64,000 bases of DNA, from the NCBI GenBank assembly GCA_013339895.1, contig JABACO010000001.1, positions 7,074,040 to 7,138,039 on the forward strand, read 5' to 3'. Position numbers and translations under genes: made by a program. Positions 1 to 14,608 of this stretch are shown piece by piece; within the stretch, counting starts at the first letter, position 1, and each line of letters begins with the position of its first letter. The notes below the pieces were generated by a model, which saw only the letters and a list, made by a program, of their open reading frames with translations, made no database searches and was not told the origin of the DNA. Source of the stretch: Ephydatia muelleri (lineage: Eukaryota; Porifera; Demospongiae; Spongillida; Spongillidae).

Positions 1-1250
1 AGTTGTAGCTCATAAATTATAATGTGAACATAGTGTAAAAGGTTACTCTACTTATTTTACAACTAGTACCTGTGATTCTATTGTTAGCGAATCTTTTAGG
101 TTTATAGTTTCCCCTCAATTCTGACCCACTTTACTCGCGGACGCGGTATAAAACAGCTGCTAACAGACGGCATAATCTAAGTAATAGACAATTCATGCAT
201 GCAACACACATGAATGAGGAGCTCACACATATTATATACATGTAATCACTATTATAGCAATAGGGTGTGATTTATCGCAACTAATTTTGTACATTCAATT
301 TTGCAACTCATGAATGAAACACCTTATCAGATTGGGTGTCATGTAGAATATATGATCCCAGGATTCTCACACCTCGAAATTGACTTTGCATTTGATGCAA
401 ATTTGCTGAGGTTTTTATGAATATCATTACAATCAATAAATATTCAACTAAAGATACAGCTTAAGTATTAAAGATCATGTTTTTAATCACTCTCTTTTAT
501 ATGTAAAGTTACAAATCCTACAACTGACTTAGACCTATACGATCCAAATTGTTCACTTATTGAGTGGCAATTCAATGCCTTTCCAGATTAAGGGTACATG
601 TTAAACTTCTGAATTTCAAGCTTTCTCAATTGAGCATTGCTCAGAAGGTGAACTTGGGAGACTTCCATACATCTTTACAAACATGTACACGATTGCTTAC
701 ATTCCAACTCAAGGGATTGTATTTCATAACTGTACGATCACAGCCATTTTACATCCCCTGTGTACACTGCTAGTGACTCACTCTATTCACATCAGCTGCC
801 TTCAGAAGCACAGCTATATGACCATTACCATACAGTGGTGTCTGTAGCACAAAAGAGATGAAATCATAACACTCCAGATAAGTATAAACCAGGAGTTCTG
901 TTGTGTGTTTGAGTACAACACGAAACGATTCTATCCCACAGCACGCAACCATTATTCTAGAACCACGATACGCTGTCAGACAGTGTTGATTTATAGAAGG
1001 AAGGTGCACACTGTTATTGTACACGTGCATGTTGAGCAGTATACAAATGGTAAGGAATTTGGCACTCAATATTAGGCAAATTATACGATAAGCAATAAAC
1101 TGAATCTGCTAAATTCAATACAAAAAATGCCTACAGTGTAAACACACAAGATGTAACAAGGCAAAATATGAGAATTGTGATATACTTGAACTTTAAGATA
1201 TTACAATAGAATAAGCAAAACAGTTATTTCACCTGGTTCGCATACTGCAC
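1..1250. repeat. Composite block A (ankyrin-exon block, cut by window start)
   Basis: This block is homologous to three others at about 2281-3440, 24665-26310 and 32649-34244. Shared landmarks in the same order are a segment containing GGGTGTGATTTATCGC, one containing GCAAATTTGCTGAGG, the ankyrin exon, and an end near a TG-rich stretch. It is the most diverged of the four around the exon. Its left part is missing because the window begins inside it. Confidence 0.75.
782..841 (-). CDS. Ankyrin-repeat exon, copy A (20 codons)
   Basis: Read on the minus strand, a pyrimidine-rich tract ending in GTGCTACAG precedes a coding stretch that begins T-P-L-Y-G-N-G-H-I-A and ends A-D-V-N-R, followed by the donor GTGAGT. 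The TPL, NGH and ADVN signatures belong to the ankyrin repeat, a protein-binding helix-turn-helix module. Compared with the three sister exons of 81 nt, this one is 60 nt long. It lacks 9, 9 and 3 nt at three places, so the frame is kept although the residues AAS and VEM of the helices are gone. A functional fold seems doubtful. The exon is symmetric (phase 0 at both ends). It is either one exon of a multi-exon ankyrin gene or a relic copy; no adjacent exon is visible. Confidence 0.55.
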
Positions 1251-1257
1251 ACATATG

Positions 1258-1330
1258 TATGTATGCGTGAGTGCATGTATGTGTTGGTGTGAGAATGTGT
1301 GTGTGTCAAATGTACTGTGTATGTACACAA
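1258..1330. repeat. TG-rich microsatellite-like stretch
   Basis: An imperfect run of TGTATG and TGTG units follows block A. Confidence 0.6.
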
Positions 1331-2280
1331 GATGTTTAGAAACATAAATGTACAATGAAGAAAATGCACACTGGAATACAAAAATTATAATAATAAAAAC
1401 AATAGCTGTTTAATATGTTAATAGCAATTGACAAACACATGAATGAGAAATGTGGTACTCAAATTTTATGGCATACAATACTGTAATGAGCAAATCAGTA
1501 ATTTCTGCTGATTAGCATACTGCACATATGAATAGGACTAAACAAGAAACATGCATAAAATTTTAGTTTCTATACAACAACATTGCAAGACACATGTATC
1601 TACATTTGCAAACATAATACCACTACAGCAGTTGCCACATTTAAGAAACATTCATCAATCATTTATTAGATCACAAAGTTCAGCATATCAGAGTTGACCG
1701 AAAGCAAATGGAAACAGCTCTTTTCTAATATGTCATATTCTGGCATATATAATCACTTGAGAAAACTTGCATATGAATTATCCTACAGAAAACTGAGTGG
1801 AATATATGCTGAATAACAGATATGCAGAAAAGACACAGAATTAAAAACAAAAGACTTATTATTATCCTAATTAACTCCACAAATGCATTCCATTATCATC
1901 ATGAAATTTAAAATCATCATACATTACAGAACCGATAATCAAACACCATGAATAAAATAATTCATATGCAAAAAATGTACTTACGGGCTGATGTCAAGTG
2001 ATTATGATTTCAACATTGCAGAAAAAGAGAAAGAGGAATAATAAAAAGCAGAAACTTCAGAAGGCATAGTACATCAATAGCAATAGAAGAATGAGGAGAT
2101 TGGCACTCAAGATGTATCATAACATCAGCAAACCAGTATCATCGACTGTTTCATATACAGCACACAAACACAAACATGACAGATCAGATTTTGTTTCTTT
2201 AGACCTCCTGGAACTCCTGGAATGCATAACATTTTCATTATGAATACTTCAACACATCATGCATCACAATACTGATTTTA

Positions 2281-3440
2281 ATCAACCACCATGAATACAA
2301 CTATCCATATGGGAAACATGTACTTACATACTGATGTAAGATTATTATTATTCAAACATAGCAGAAGAGAAAGAACAAATATTAAACAGCTGCTAACAGA
2401 AGGCATAATAATTATAAGCAATAGACAATTCATGCATGCAACACACATGAATGAGGAGTTTGGCTCACACATTTTAGATACATGTAATCAGCAATAGGGT
2501 GTGATTTATCGCGACTAATTTTGTACATTCAATTTTGCACCTTAACAGATTGGGTGTCATGTAAAATATATGATCCCAGGGTTCTCACACCTCTAATTTG
2601 ACTTTGCATTCGATGCAAATTTGCTGAGGTTTTTATGAATATCATTACAATCAAAAACGATTCAACTAGAGATACAGTATAAGTATTAAAGATCGTGTTT
2701 TTAATCACTCTCTTTAATATATAGTATGTAAAGTTACAAATCCTACAACTGACTTAGACCTATACGATCCATATAGTTCATTTATTGAGTGGCAAATTCA
2801 ATGCCTTTCCAAATTAAAGGTACATGTAAACTTCATGCTATCTAAAAGAGAGAATTTCAAGCTTTCTCAATTTAGCATTGCTCAGAAGGTGAACTTTAGA
2901 GACTTCCGTACATTTTTGAAAAAACGTACACGATTGCTTGTAATTACTACACATTCCAACTCAATGCCAGTTATATAATTGTATTTCATAACTGTATATT
3001 GTACGGTCAGCTATTACACATCACTTGTACACTGCTAGTCACTCACTCTTTTCACATCAGCTCCTGCCTTCAGAAGCATCTCCACCACAGCTATGTGACC
3101 ATTACTAGCTGCACCATACAGTGGTGTCTGTAGCACAAAAGAGATGAAATCATAACACTCCAGGTTTATAGAAGGAAGGTGAATACACCCTACTCATTGT
3201 ACACGTGCATTTAGAGCAGTATACAAACGGTAACAAGTTTGACACTCATTATACGGCAAATAAAACGATAAGCAATATACTGACTCTGCTAAATTCAACA
3301 CAAATGCGTACAGTGTAAACACAAGATGTAACAAGGCAAATATGAGAACTGCAATATACTTGAACTTTAAGATATTACAATAGAATGAGCAAAACAGTAC
3401 TTTCCGCTGGTTCGCAAACTGCACACATATAGTAACAAGT
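2281..3440. repeat. Composite block B (ankyrin-exon block)
   Basis: This is the second copy of the composite block. It starts near CAACCACCATGAATACAACT and runs through the same conserved non-coding landmarks as blocks C and D to about 3440. Compared with C and D it lacks the stretch of roughly 200 bp that lies between the exon and the GGAAGGTG landmark. Confidence 0.75.
3047..3127 (-). CDS. Ankyrin-repeat exon, copy B (27 codons)
   Basis: On the minus strand the acceptor GTGCTACAG is followed by 81 nt encoding TPLYGAASNGHIA, then VVEMLLKAGADVKR, then a GTGAGT donor. The pattern TPL-x2-AA-x-NGH-x2-VV-x2-LL-x-AGAD is a textbook ankyrin repeat core. The exon is phase 0 at both ends, so it can be skipped or multiplied without changing frame. 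Its 27 residues are shorter than the usual 33, so neighbouring exons would have to supply the loop residues. It differs from copies C and D by only a few bases. I cannot tell whether it is spliced into a transcript. Confidence 0.6.
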
Positions 3441-6400
3441 ACAACAAATGTGGTTAAGTTTTAGACCAAGGTTGCAGCACTGTAGCGCTGCAATCCAAAT
3501 ATCAGTATGGTATTTGCCAGAAAATGCTTAAGAAAATGACTGACATGAAACATGTCACATTCTGGCATTTACAACAAATAAGCGGAATATAAAATAAACA
3601 GCTGATAGTCATAAAAGATACAGAATTTCGAACAAAATACTGATTGTTCTATTTATGATAACAACAATCCAAATGCAAAGCATGATTATGTATACAGATG
3701 TACTTGTAAGATAATTATTATTTCAACATGGCTGGGGAAAAAGAACAAATATTAATCAGATAATCAAAACACCACAAATATAGTAATTGATATGCGAAAA
3801 TATACTTATGAATTCAACATAGCAGAAAAAGGGAAAGACAAATTTTAAAACGTAGAACTGTCAAAAGGCATAATACAACAATAGCAAATAGACAACATAC
3901 AAGAATAAGAACTCAAGGTGAACAATAACGTGAAAGAAAAATAGAAAATAACACAATACATATTCTAAACTGGTGTCAGATTATCACTATTTCAACATGT
4001 CGAAGGATATTAAACAGCTGTTTAATATGTTAATAACAATTGACAAACACATGAATGAGAAATGTGGTACTCAAATTTTATGGCATACAAATACAATGAG
4101 CAAAACTGTAATTTGTGCTGATTAGTACACAGCATATACATGTATGAATAGGACTATACAAGAAACATGCATAAACTTTTGTTTCTATACAACAACGTTG
4201 CAAGACACATGTATGTACATTTGCAAACCTAATACCACAACAGCAGTTGCCACATTTTAGAAACATTCATCAATCATTTATTAGATCACAAAGTTCAGCA
4301 TATCAAGGTTGACCGAAAGCAAATGGAATTGGCTCTTTTCTAATATATCACATTGTGGCAATTATAATCACTTGAGAAAACCTACACATGAATTAGCCTA
4401 CAGAAAAGTGAGTGGAATATATGCTGAATAACAGATATGCAGGAAAGACACAGAATTAAAAACATAAGACATATTATTCTACTTAACTCCACAAATGCAT
4501 TCCATTATCATCATGAAACTTAAAATCATCTTGCATCACGAAACAGATAATCAAACACCATGAAATAATAATTCATATGCAAAACATGTACTTACGCCCT
4601 GATGTCAGAATATTATGAATTAACATAGCAGAAAAAGAGAAAGAGGAATATTTAAAAGCAGAACCGTCAGAAGGGATAATACCACAATAGCATTAGATAA
4701 CATTCAAGAATAAAGACATTGGCACTCAAGATGTACAATAACATGAGCAATCCAGTATCCTTGGCTGATTCATATACTGCACACAAACAGAAACATGACT
4801 AGTATCACAGATAAGATTTTGTTTCATTAGTCCCAAATTAAAAGTAATCTAAAACTGCAATCCTGATACTAGTATGGCAATCACCACAATAAGTATTAGT
4901 AAAAACAAAATCGAACATAAACAGGCTTCCTACAAGTAACAGAAAACGACTACCATCAAATATGTCACATTCTGGACATTACAACAACAAAAGAAAACTT
5001 GAATATGAATGATAAGTCTAAAGAACAAATATATGGAACAGCTGATACTCTTTTCAAAAAGATAAACAAAATACTGATTGATCTATTTAACTACATAATG
5101 CATCACATCTTCATAATGAATACTTCAACACATCATTCATTAAAATAAAGATAATCAAACACCATGAATAACACAATGCATATTCTATACTGGTGTCAGA
5201 TCATCACTATTTCAACACGCCGAATGATATTAAACAGCTGTATCATACAATTGACAAACACAAGAATCAGAAATGTAGTACTCAAATTTAATGGTAAACA
5301 ATATACAACACAATGAGCAAAACAGTAATTTCTGCTGATTAGTATACACATGTATCTACACTTGCAAACCAATACCACTACAGTAGTTGCCACATTTAAG
5401 AAACATTCATCAATCATTTATTAGATCACAAAGTTCAGCATATCAGAGTTGAACGAAAGAAAAGGGAAACAGCTTATTTCAAATATGTCACATTCTGGCA
5501 TTTATATTCACATGCGTTTGAATTAGCCCACAGGAAACAGAGTGGTATATATGCTGAATAACAGATATGCAGACAAGACACAGAATTAAAAACAAAAGAT
5601 CTATTATTATTCTAATTAACTCCACAAATGCATCCATTATCATCATGAAACTTAAAATCATCATGCATCACTAAACAGATAATCAAACACCATGAATACA
5701 ATTATTCGTATGCAAAAAATGTACTTACAATCTCAATCTAGATGATTATCAATTCAACATAGCAGAAAAAGAGAAATAGGAATATTTAAAACAAGAACCG
5801 TCAAAAGGCATAATACAACAATACCATTAGACAACATTCAAGAATAAAGACATTGGCACTCATGATGTACAATAACATGAGCAATCCAGTATCATTGGCT
5901 GATTCATTTACTGCACACAAACAGAAACATGAACAAGTAACAGATATTTAGTCCGAAATTGGAAGTAATCTAAAACTGCAATCCTGATGCCACCACATGG
6001 CAATCACCACAATCAGTATTATTGTGAACAACATCGAACAAAAAGAGGCTTCCTAAAAGTAACTAAAAAGGCAAACATGTCACATTCTGGAAATTATAAC
6101 AACAAAAGAAAACTTGAGTATCAATGATAAGCCTACAGAATAAAATGTATAATGAATAGCTGATATTCATAATACTACACATAACACTGATTGTTCTATT
6201 AAACTCCACGAATGCATCACATCTTTAATTACGAATGCTTCAACACATCATGCGTCACAATTAAGATAATCAAACATCATAAATACAACAATGCATATTC
6301 TAAACTTGTACTTACTTGCTGGTGTCAGATTATCATTATTTCAACATGCAGAAGGGAGAGAAATAAAATAAACAGCGGTATAATACGAGAAAAGAAATTG

Positions 6401-7899
6401 ATAAACATATGAATGAGAAATGTAGTACTCATTTTATGGCATACAATACAACACATGAATAGGAATATACAAGAAACGTGCTAAAAAGGCAAGCATGTCA
6501 CATTCTGGAAATAACAACCCAAGAAAAATTTGAGTATAAATGATAAAATAAAGAACAACTAAGTGGAACTACTGACACTCTTTTTAAACAGATACAGATA
6601 CAAAATTCGAAACAAAATACTGATTGATCTATTTAACTCCAGCAATGCATCACATCTTTATTATGACTTTTTCAACATATCATGCATCACAATAAAGATA
6701 ATCAAACACCATGAATAACACAAAGCATATTCCATACTGGAGTCAGATTATCATTATTTCTACATGCCGAAAGATATTAAACAGCTTTATAATACGACAA
6801 TAGCAATTGTCAAACACATAAATGAGAAATGAGGTACTCCAATTCTTATGGCATAAAATACAATCAGCAAAACAGTCATTTCTGCTGATTAGTATACTGC
6901 ACATATGAATACGAATATACAAGAAACATGCATTAATTTTATTTTCGATACAACAACATTGCTAAACACATGTATCTACATTTGAAAACTACAGTAGTTG
7001 CCACATTTCAGAAACATTCATCAATTATTTATTAGATCACAAAATTCAGCATATCAGAGTTGACCGAAACAAAAAGGATAGCTCTATACTAATATGTCAC
7101 ATTCTGGCATTTGTAATCACTTGAGAAAAATTAGCCTACAAGAAAATGAGTGGAATATACAGTTAATATGTAGAAAAGACACAGAATGTTAAACAAAACA
7201 CTTATTATTCTAAATCATCATGCATCACTAAACAAATTATAAAACACCATGAATACAATAATTTATATGTACTAACAAGCTGATGTCAGATGATTATGAA
7301 TTCAACATAGCAGAAAAAGAGAAAGAGGAATATTAAAAAGCAGAACCGTCGGAAGGCATAATACAACAATAACATTCAAGAATAAAAACATTGGCAATCA
7401 ATCTGTACAAAAACATGATCATTGGCTGATTCATTGACTGCACACAATCAGAAACATGACAAGTAACACAGATAAGATTTTGTTTCATTAGTCCCAAATT
7501 AAAAGTAATCTAAAACAGCAATCCTGATATCAGTATGGCAATCACCACAATAAGTATCAAAATCAAACATAAACAGGTTTCCTACAAGTAACAGAAAACG
7601 ACTACCATCAAATATGTCACATTCCGGAAATTACAACAACAAAAGAAAACTTGAATATGAATGATAAGTCTAAAGAACAAATATATGGAACAGCTGATAC
7701 TCTTTTTAAAAAGATACTCTTTTTTAAAAGAATAAACAAATTACTGATTGATTCATTTAACTCCATGAATGCATCACATCTTCATTATGAAAACATCAAT
7801 ACATCATGCACCACAATAAAGATAATCAAACAGCATGAATAACACAATGCATATTCTATACTGGTGTCAGATGATCATTATTTCAATACGCCACTTCAG

Positions 7900-10800
7900 A
7901 TTAAAAAGCTGTTTAATACAAGAATAACAATTGGCAAACACATGAATGAGAAATGTGGTACACAAATTTTATGGTATACAATACCATGAGCAAAACAGTA
8001 ATTTCTGCTGATTAGTATACTGCACATATGAATAGGACTAAACAAGAAACTTGCATAAATTTTAGTTTCTATACAACATCATTGCAGGACACATGTATCT
8101 ACATTTGCAATCCTATTATCACTACAGCAGTTGCCACATTTAAGAACAATTCATCAATCATTTTTAAGATCACAATGTTCAGCATATCAGAGTTGACCGA
8201 AAGAAAAGGAATAAGCTCTTTTGTAATATATACATTTATAGTCACTTGAGAAAACCTGGGTTTGAATCAGCCAACAAGAAATGAGTGGAATATATACTGA
8301 GAAACAGATATGTAGAAAGACACAGAATTAACAACAAGACACTTGTTATTCTACTTAACTCCACTAATGCATTCCATTATCATCATAAAAGATAAAATCA
8401 TCATGCATCACAAACAGATAATCAAACACCATGAATACAATAGTTCATATGCAAAAAAATGTACTTACGACCTGATGTCAGATGATTATGAATTCAACAT
8501 AGCAGAAAAAGAGAAAGAGGAATATTAAAAAGCAGAATCGTCAGAAGGCATATCACAAAAATAGCATACAATTAACAAAATACTGATAGATCTATAAAAC
8601 TCAATGAATGAATCACATCTTTCTTTATTATGAATACTTCAACACATCATGAATCACAATAAAGTTTATCACCCACCATGAATAACAAAATGCATATTCT
8701 ATACTGGTGTCAGATGATCATTATTTCAACATGCCGAAGGATATTAAACAGCTGTTTAATACGAGAATAGCAATTGACAAATACATAAATGAGAAATGTG
8801 GTATTCCAATTTAATGGAATACAATACAATGAGCAAAACAGTAATTTCTGCTGATTAGTATACTTCACATATGAATAGGAATAATCAAGAAACATGCATA
8901 AATTTTAGTTTCTATACAACAACATTGCAAGATATATGTATCTACATTTGCAAACCTAATACCACTACAGCAGTTGCCACATTTAAGAAACATTCATCAA
9001 TCATTTATTACATCACAAAGTTCAGCATATCAGAGTTGACCGAAAGCAAATGGAATCAGCTCTTTTTCTAATATGTCACATTCTGGAATTCATAATCGCT
9101 TGAGAAAACTTGCGTATGAATTAGCCTACAGGAAACTGAGTGGAATATATGCTGCATAACAGATATGCAGAAAAGACGCAGAATTATAAACAATAGACTT
9201 ATCATTATTCTAACTAACTCCAAAAATGCATTCCATGATCATCATAAAAGTTAAAATCATCATGCATCACAAACGGATAATCAAATACCATGAATACAAT
9301 AATTCATATGCACAAAAATGTACTCACGAACTGATGTCAGATGATTATGAATTCAAAATAGCAGAAAAACAGAAAGAGGAATGTTAAAAAACAGAACCGT
9401 CAGAAGGCATATCACAATAATAGCATACAATTAACAAAATACTGATAGATCTATAAAACTCAATCAATGAATCACATCTTTCATTATGAATACTTCAACA
9501 CATCATGATACACAATAAAGTTTATCACACACCATGAAAAACAAAATGCATATTCTATACTGCTGTCAGATGATCATAATTTCAACATGCCGAAGGATAT
9601 TAAACAGCTATTTAATACGAGAATAGCAATTGACAAATATATAAATGAGAAATGTGGTATTCCAATTTAATGGAATACAATACAATGAGCAAAACTAATT
9701 TCTGCTGATTAGTACACTGCACATATGAATAGGAATAAACAAGAAACATGCATTAATTTTAGTTTCTATACAACAACATTGCAAGATACAAGTATCTACA
9801 TTTGCAAACCTAATACCACTACAGCAGTTGCCACATTTAAGAAACATTCATCAATCATTTATTACATCACAAAGTTCAGCATATCAGAGTTGACCGAAAG
9901 CAAATGGAATCAGCTCTTTTTCTAATATGTCACATTCTTGAATTCATAATCGCTTGAGAAAACTTGCGTATGAATTAGCCTACAGGAAACTGAGGGGAAT
10001 ATATGCTGCATAACAGATATGCAGAAAAGACACAGAATTATAAACAAATAACTTGTTACTATTCTAATTAACTCCACAAATGCATTCCATGATCATCATA
10101 AAAGATAAAATCATCATGCATCACAAACAGATAATCAAACACCATGAATACAATAATTCATATGCAAAAAAATGTACTTACGACCTGATGTCAGATGATT
10201 ATGAATTCAACATAGCAGAAAAAGAGAAAGAGGAATATTAAAAAGCAGAACCGTCAGAAGGCATATCACAATAATAGCATACAATTAACAAAATACTGAT
10301 AGATCTATAAAACTCAATGACTGAATCACATCTTTCTTTATTATGAATACTTCAACACATCATGAACACGATAAAAATAATCAAACAGCATGAATAACAA
10401 AATGCATATTCTATACTGGTGTCTGATGATCATTATTTCAACATGCCGAAGGATATTAAACAGCTATTTAATACGAGAATGGCAATTGACAAATACATAA
10501 ATGAGAAATGTGGTATTCCAATTTAATGGAATACAATACAATGAGCAAAAGTAATTTCTGCTGATTAGAATACTGCACATATGAATAGGAATAAACAAGA
10601 AACATGCATAAATTTTAGTTTCTATACAACAAAATTGCAAGATACATGTATCTACATTTGTAAACCTAATACCACTACAGCAGTTGCCACATTCATCAAT
10701 CATTTATTACATTACAAAGTTCAGCATATCAGAGTTGACCGAAAGCAAATGGAATCAGCTCTTTTCTAATATGTCACATTCTGGAATTCATAATCGCTTG

Positions 10801-13800
10801 AGAAAACTTGCGTATGAATTAGCCTAAATGAAACTGAGTGGAATATATGCTGCATAACAGATATGCTAAAACAGGCGCAGAATTATAAACGAAACACTTA
10901 TTATTATTCTAACTCCAAAACTGCATTCCATGATCATCATTAAAGTTAAAATCATCATGCATCACAAAACGGATAATCAAACACCATGAATACAATAATT
11001 CACATGCACAAAAATGTACTCACAAGCTGATGTCAGATGATTATGAATTCAACATAGCAGAAAAAGAGAAAGAGGAATATTAAAAAGCAGAACCGACAGA
11101 AGGCATATCACAATAATAGCATACAATTAACAAAATACTGATAGATCTATAAAACTCAATCAATGAATCACATCTTTCATTATGAATACTTCAACACATC
11201 ATGAATCACAATAAAGTTTATCACACACCATGAAAAACAAAATGCATATTCTATACTGGTGTCAGATGATCATTATTCAAACATGCCGAAGGATATTACA
11301 CAGCTATTTAATACGAAAATAGCAATTGACAAATACATAAATGAGAAATGTGGTATTCCAATTTAATGGTATACAATACAATGAGCAAAAGTAATTTTTA
11401 CTGATTAGTATACTGCACATATGAATAGGAATAAACAAGAAACATGCATAAATTTTAGTTTCTATACAACAACATTGCAGGACACATGTATCCACATTTG
11501 CAATCCTAATACCACTACAGCAGTTACCACATTTAAGAAACAAATCAATCATTAATTACATCACAAAGTTCAGCATATCAGAGTTGTCCGAAAGCAAATG
11601 GAATCAGCTCTTTTCTAATATGTCACATTCTGGCATTTATAATCACTTGAGAAAACTTGCATATGAATTAGCCTACTGGAAACTGAGTGGAATATATGGT
11701 GCATAACAGATATGCAGAAAAGACACAGAATTATAAACAAAAGACTTATTACTATTCTAATTAATTCCACAAATGCATTCCATGATCATCATAAAAGTTA
11801 AAAGCAGCATGCATCACAAAACAGATAATCAAACACCATGAATACAATACAATAATTCATATGCAAAAAAAATGTACTTACGCCCTGATGTCAGATGATT
11901 ATGAATTCAACATAGCAGAAAAAGAGAAAGAGGAATATTAAAAAGCAGAACCGTCAGAAGGCATATCACAATAATAGCATACAATTAACAAAATACTGAT
12001 ACATCTATAAAACTCAATGAATGAATCACATCTTTCATTATTATGAATACTTCAACACATCATGAATCACAATAAAGTTTATCACACACCATGAATAACA
12101 AAATGCATATTCTATACTGGTGTCAGATGATCATTATTTCAACATGCCGAAGGATATTAAACAGCTGTTTAATACGAGAATGGCAATTGACAAATACATA
12201 AATGAGAAATGTGATATTCCAATTTAATGGAATACAATACAATGAGCAAAAGTAATTTTTACCGATTAGTATACTGCACATATGAATCGGAATAAACAAG
12301 AAACATGCATAAATTTTAGTTTCTATACAACAACATTGCAAGATACATGTATCTACATTTGCAAATCTAATACCACTACAGCAGTTGCCATATTTCAGAA
12401 ACATTCATCAATCATTTATTACATCACAAAGTTCAGCATATCAGAGTTGACCAAAAGCAAATGGAATCAGCTCTTTTTCTAATATTTCACATTCTGGAAT
12501 TCATAATCGCTTGAGAAAACTTGCGTATGAATTAGCCTACAGGAAACTGAGTGGAATATATGCTGCATAACAGATATGCAGAAAAGACACAGAATTATAA
12601 ACAATAGACTTATCATTATTCTAACTAACTCCAAAAATGCATTCCATGATCATCATAAAAGTTAAAATCATCATGCATCACAAACGGATAATCAAATACC
12701 ATGAATACAATAATTCATATGCACAAAAATGTACTCACGAGCTGATGTCAGATGATTATGAATTCAAAATAGCAGAAAAACAGAAAGAGGAATGTTAAAA
12801 AGCAGAACCGTCAGAAGGCATATCACAATAATAGCATACAATTAACAAAATACTGATAGATCTATAAAACTCAATCAATGAATCACATCTTTCATTATGA
12901 ATACTTCAACACATCATGAATCACAATAAAGTTTATCACACACCATGAATAATAAAATGCATATTCTATACTGGTGTCAGATGATCATTATTTCAACATG
13001 CCGAAGGATATTAAACAGCTGTTTAATACGAGAATAGCAATTGACAAATACATAAATGAGAAATGTGGTATTCCAATTTAATGGTATACAATACAATGAG
13101 CAAAAGTAATTTCTGCTGATTAGTATACTTCACATATGAATAGTAATAAACAAGAAACATGCATAAATTTTAGTTTCTATACAACAACATTGCAAGATAC
13201 AGTATCTACATTTGCAAACCTAATACCACTACAGCAGTTGCCACATTTAAGAAACATTCATCAATCATTTATTACATCACAAAGTTCAGCATATCAGAGT
13301 TGACCGAAAGCAAATGGAATTAGCTCTTTTCTATTATGTCACATTTAGGAATTCATAATTGCTTGAGAAAACTTGCGTATGAATTAGCCTACAGGAAACT
13401 GAGTGGAATATATGCTGCATAACAGATATGCAGAAAAGACGCAGAATTATAAACAATAGACTTATCATTATTCTAACTAACTCCAAAAATGCATTCCATG
13501 ATCATCATAAAAGTTAAAATCATCATGCATCACAAACGGATAATCAAATACCATGAATACAATAATTCATATGCACAAAAATGTACTCACGAACTGATGT
13601 CAGATGATTATGAATTCAAAATAGCAGAAAAACAGAAAGAGGAATGTTAAAAAAGCAGAACCGTCAGAAGGCATATCACAATAATAGCATACAATTAACA
13701 AAATACTGATAGATCTATAAAACTCAATGAATGAATCACATCTTTCATTATGAATACTTCAACACATCATGAATCACAATAAAGTTTATCACACACCATG

Positions 13801-14372
13801 AATAACAAAATGCATATTCTATACTGCTGTCAGATGATCATTATTTCAACATGCCGAAGGATATTAAACAGCTATTTAATACGAGAATAGCAATTGACAA
13901 ATACATAAATGAGAAATGTGGTATTCCAATTTAATGGAATACAATACAATGAGCAAAAGTAATTCCTGCTGATTAGTATACTGCACATATGAATAGGAAT
14001 ATACAAGAAACATGCATAAATTTTAGTTTCTATACAACAACATTGCAAGATACAGTATCTACATTTGCAAACCTAATACCACTACAGCAGTTACCACATT
14101 TAAGAAACATATCAATCATTCATTATATCACAAAGTTCAGCATATCAGAGCTGTCCAAAAGCAAATGGAATCAGTTCTTTTTTAATATGTCACATTCTGG
14201 CATTTATAATCACTTGAGAAAACTTGCATATGAATTAGCCTTCAGGAAACTGAGTGGAATATATGCTGCATAACAGATATGATTATGAATTCAACATAGC
14301 AGAAAAAGAGAAAGAGGCATTTTAAAAAGCAGAACCATCAGAAGGCATAATACAACAATAGCAATAGACGAC
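7900..14372. repeat. Homogeneous tandem array, ~855-bp monomer
   Basis: A conserved anchor starting ATGAATAGGA recurs at 8028, 8871, 9725, 10581, 11421, 12282, 13136 and 13989, giving spacings of 843, 854, 856, 840, 861, 854 and 853 bp. Whole monomers between anchors align with few changes, unlike the shuffled copies upstream. Each monomer carries short open frames on both strands (about 66 codons on plus, 60-90 on minus) that are kept mainly because the copies are nearly identical. The last copy is interrupted at 14372 by the gypsy insertion. This looks like a satellite of unusually long unit, or tandemly duplicated intronic DNA. Confidence 0.85.
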
Positions 14373-14608
14373 TGTAGTGTGGCCGCGGTACACGTTACAC
14401 GCGTATTGTCAGTAGGTTGGATGGTGCAGCCCAATCACGGGCAGCGGTCAATATTCAAGAGCAGTGCACTCACAAAAGCAATATACTTATATAGGAATTC
14501 ACAGATGGACAGACTGACTGGCAACTATGACGTCACCTATAGAGCATGCACAATGACAAACAGAGAAGGACAGACAGACTAGACATAGCCAACAGTACAA
14601 ATATCACA
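14373..14608 (-). repeat. 3' LTR of gypsy 1 (short form)
   Basis: This 236-bp repeat matches the two ends of the 920-bp repeat at 22257-23176 but lacks the 685-bp middle of that copy. On the element strand it begins TGTGATATTT and ends CACTACA, the TG...CA termini usual for LTRs. Confidence 0.9.

Larger units (their letters stand above)
1..7900. repeat. Diverged AT-rich satellite-like repeat territory
   Basis: The stretch is AT-rich and built from shuffled, diverged copies of the monomer that forms the tidy array from about 7900 onward. Recognisable anchor segments (a motif beginning ATGAATAGGA followed by AACAAGAAACATGCAT) recur near 1529, 4141 and 6903, with partial copies near 5340 and 6452. 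Short open frames exist on both strands but contain no domain signature and are broken differently in each copy, so I read them as non-coding. The stretch also holds two composite blocks with ankyrin exons, listed separately. Confidence 0.8.

Noticed and set aside
2278-2497. Overlapping plus and minus frames of 64 and 68 codons
   Set aside because: Composite blocks C and D do not preserve either frame, so they are not treated as genes.
564-8895. Many short open frames on both strands in the AT-rich left part
   Set aside because: They lack domains, have inconsistent starts, and fall within repeated satellite sequence; neighbouring copies break them freely.
7900-14372. The tandem array as a CRISPR-like array
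   Set aside because: Units are about 855 bp with no short direct repeats separated by unique spacers, and the setting is a eukaryotic satellite.
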